A stretch of 47,900 nt of DNA from Candidatus Bathyarchaeota archaeon. GTDB taxonomy: Archaea; Thermoproteota; Bathyarchaeia; TCS64. Position 1 is the first letter of the stretch. Each line of letters starts with the position of its first letter. This document shows positions 47,888 through 47,900 of this stretch, piece after piece. The translations under genes and the position numbers were made by a program. The notes under the pieces are model-generated. The model saw nothing but the letters and a program-made list of their open reading frames with translations, searched no databases and was not told the origin of the DNA. The stretch lies in contig CP070784.1 in the NCBI GenBank assembly GCA_020346605.1, positions 438,670 through 486,569 of the forward strand, given 5' to 3'.

Positions 47888-47900
47888 GGTCGAGTCGGTT

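Noticed and set aside
1..47900. Insertion sequence, integrase, phage or plasmid genes
   Set aside because: No transposase, recombinase, capsid or replication-initiator motifs, terminal inverted repeats or target duplications were found, despite the decayed region at 17.5-19.3 kb.

Overview
The window is archaeal chromosome. Start sites follow TATA boxes, often with very short leaders, and TTG is a frequent start codon, commonly behind a GAGGTG-type Shine-Dalgarno. The information-processing genes are archaeal in type: ABCE1/RLI, transcript cleavage factor TFS, Holliday junction resolvase Hjc, family B DNA polymerase, two-subunit PheRS with an N-terminal helical extension, and a GatCAB amidotransferase next to tRNA-Asn. 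The gene set (PolX with PHP domain, DUF211, VIT-family transporter, TIGR04076, GatCAB for Asn-tRNA) and the PolB sequence look to me most like a Thermoproteota lineage such as Bathyarchaeia. That is a low-confidence inference without a tree. No mobile element, integrase or CRISPR array was seen, and TAG is the commonest stop codon.

Layout. 1-3.2 kb: argG and argF (last two arginine biosynthesis genes of the pathway), a winged-helix protein and Hjc. 3.2-9.3 kb: Lon-family protease, thioredoxin-reductase-like flavoprotein with a CPHC thioredoxin-fold partner, soluble HtrA and enolase. 9.3-17.3 kb: class V aminotransferase, AlkZ-like protein, TrzA/MtaD-type amidohydrolase, VTT/DedA-like membrane protein, PolX, a small Cys-rich protein and an EamA exporter. 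17.3-19.3 kb: a decayed locus with a frameshifted GH99-like fragment running into surface-protein remnants and an ABM-like domain. 19.3-29.1 kb: pheT/pheS, UbiA prenyltransferase, a methyltransferase with a damaged-looking start, ABCE1, VIT-family transporter, DUF211 and agmatinase. 29.1-34.9 kb: DNA polymerase B, then gatC-gatA-gatB with ATGA overlaps. gatB runs into tRNA-Asn, its stop codon lying in the anticodon loop.

34.9-47.9 kb is looser and richer in oddities: a tandem 10-bp repeat and a helically phased ACCG array, a second methyltransferase paralogous to the first, a TrmO lacking its middle, an MBL hydrolase, TIGR04076, a flavodoxin, an MFS transporter with a polyglycine tract where helix 1 should be, a TFS with an altered catalytic tip, acylphosphatase, a second class V aminotransferase, a TusDCB/DsrEFH-like operon, a membrane-protein remnant, a DppA-type peptidase interrupted by an in-frame TAG, a bacterial-style serine hydrolase, and three small one-helix membrane proteins at the right edge.

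Functional links: argG/argF supply arginine and agmatinase turns agmatine into putrescine plus urea. GatCAB amidates Asp-tRNA-Asn, whose tRNA gene it overlaps. The flavoprotein, CPHC protein and TusDCB set point to thiol and sulfur-relay chemistry. I found no clearly new multi-gene system. The most interesting signals are the gatB/tRNA-Asn overlap, the amber codon in dppA, the internally deleted TrmO, the TFS variant, the repeat arrays and a group of genes whose N-terminus appears to begin at a non-standard codon.
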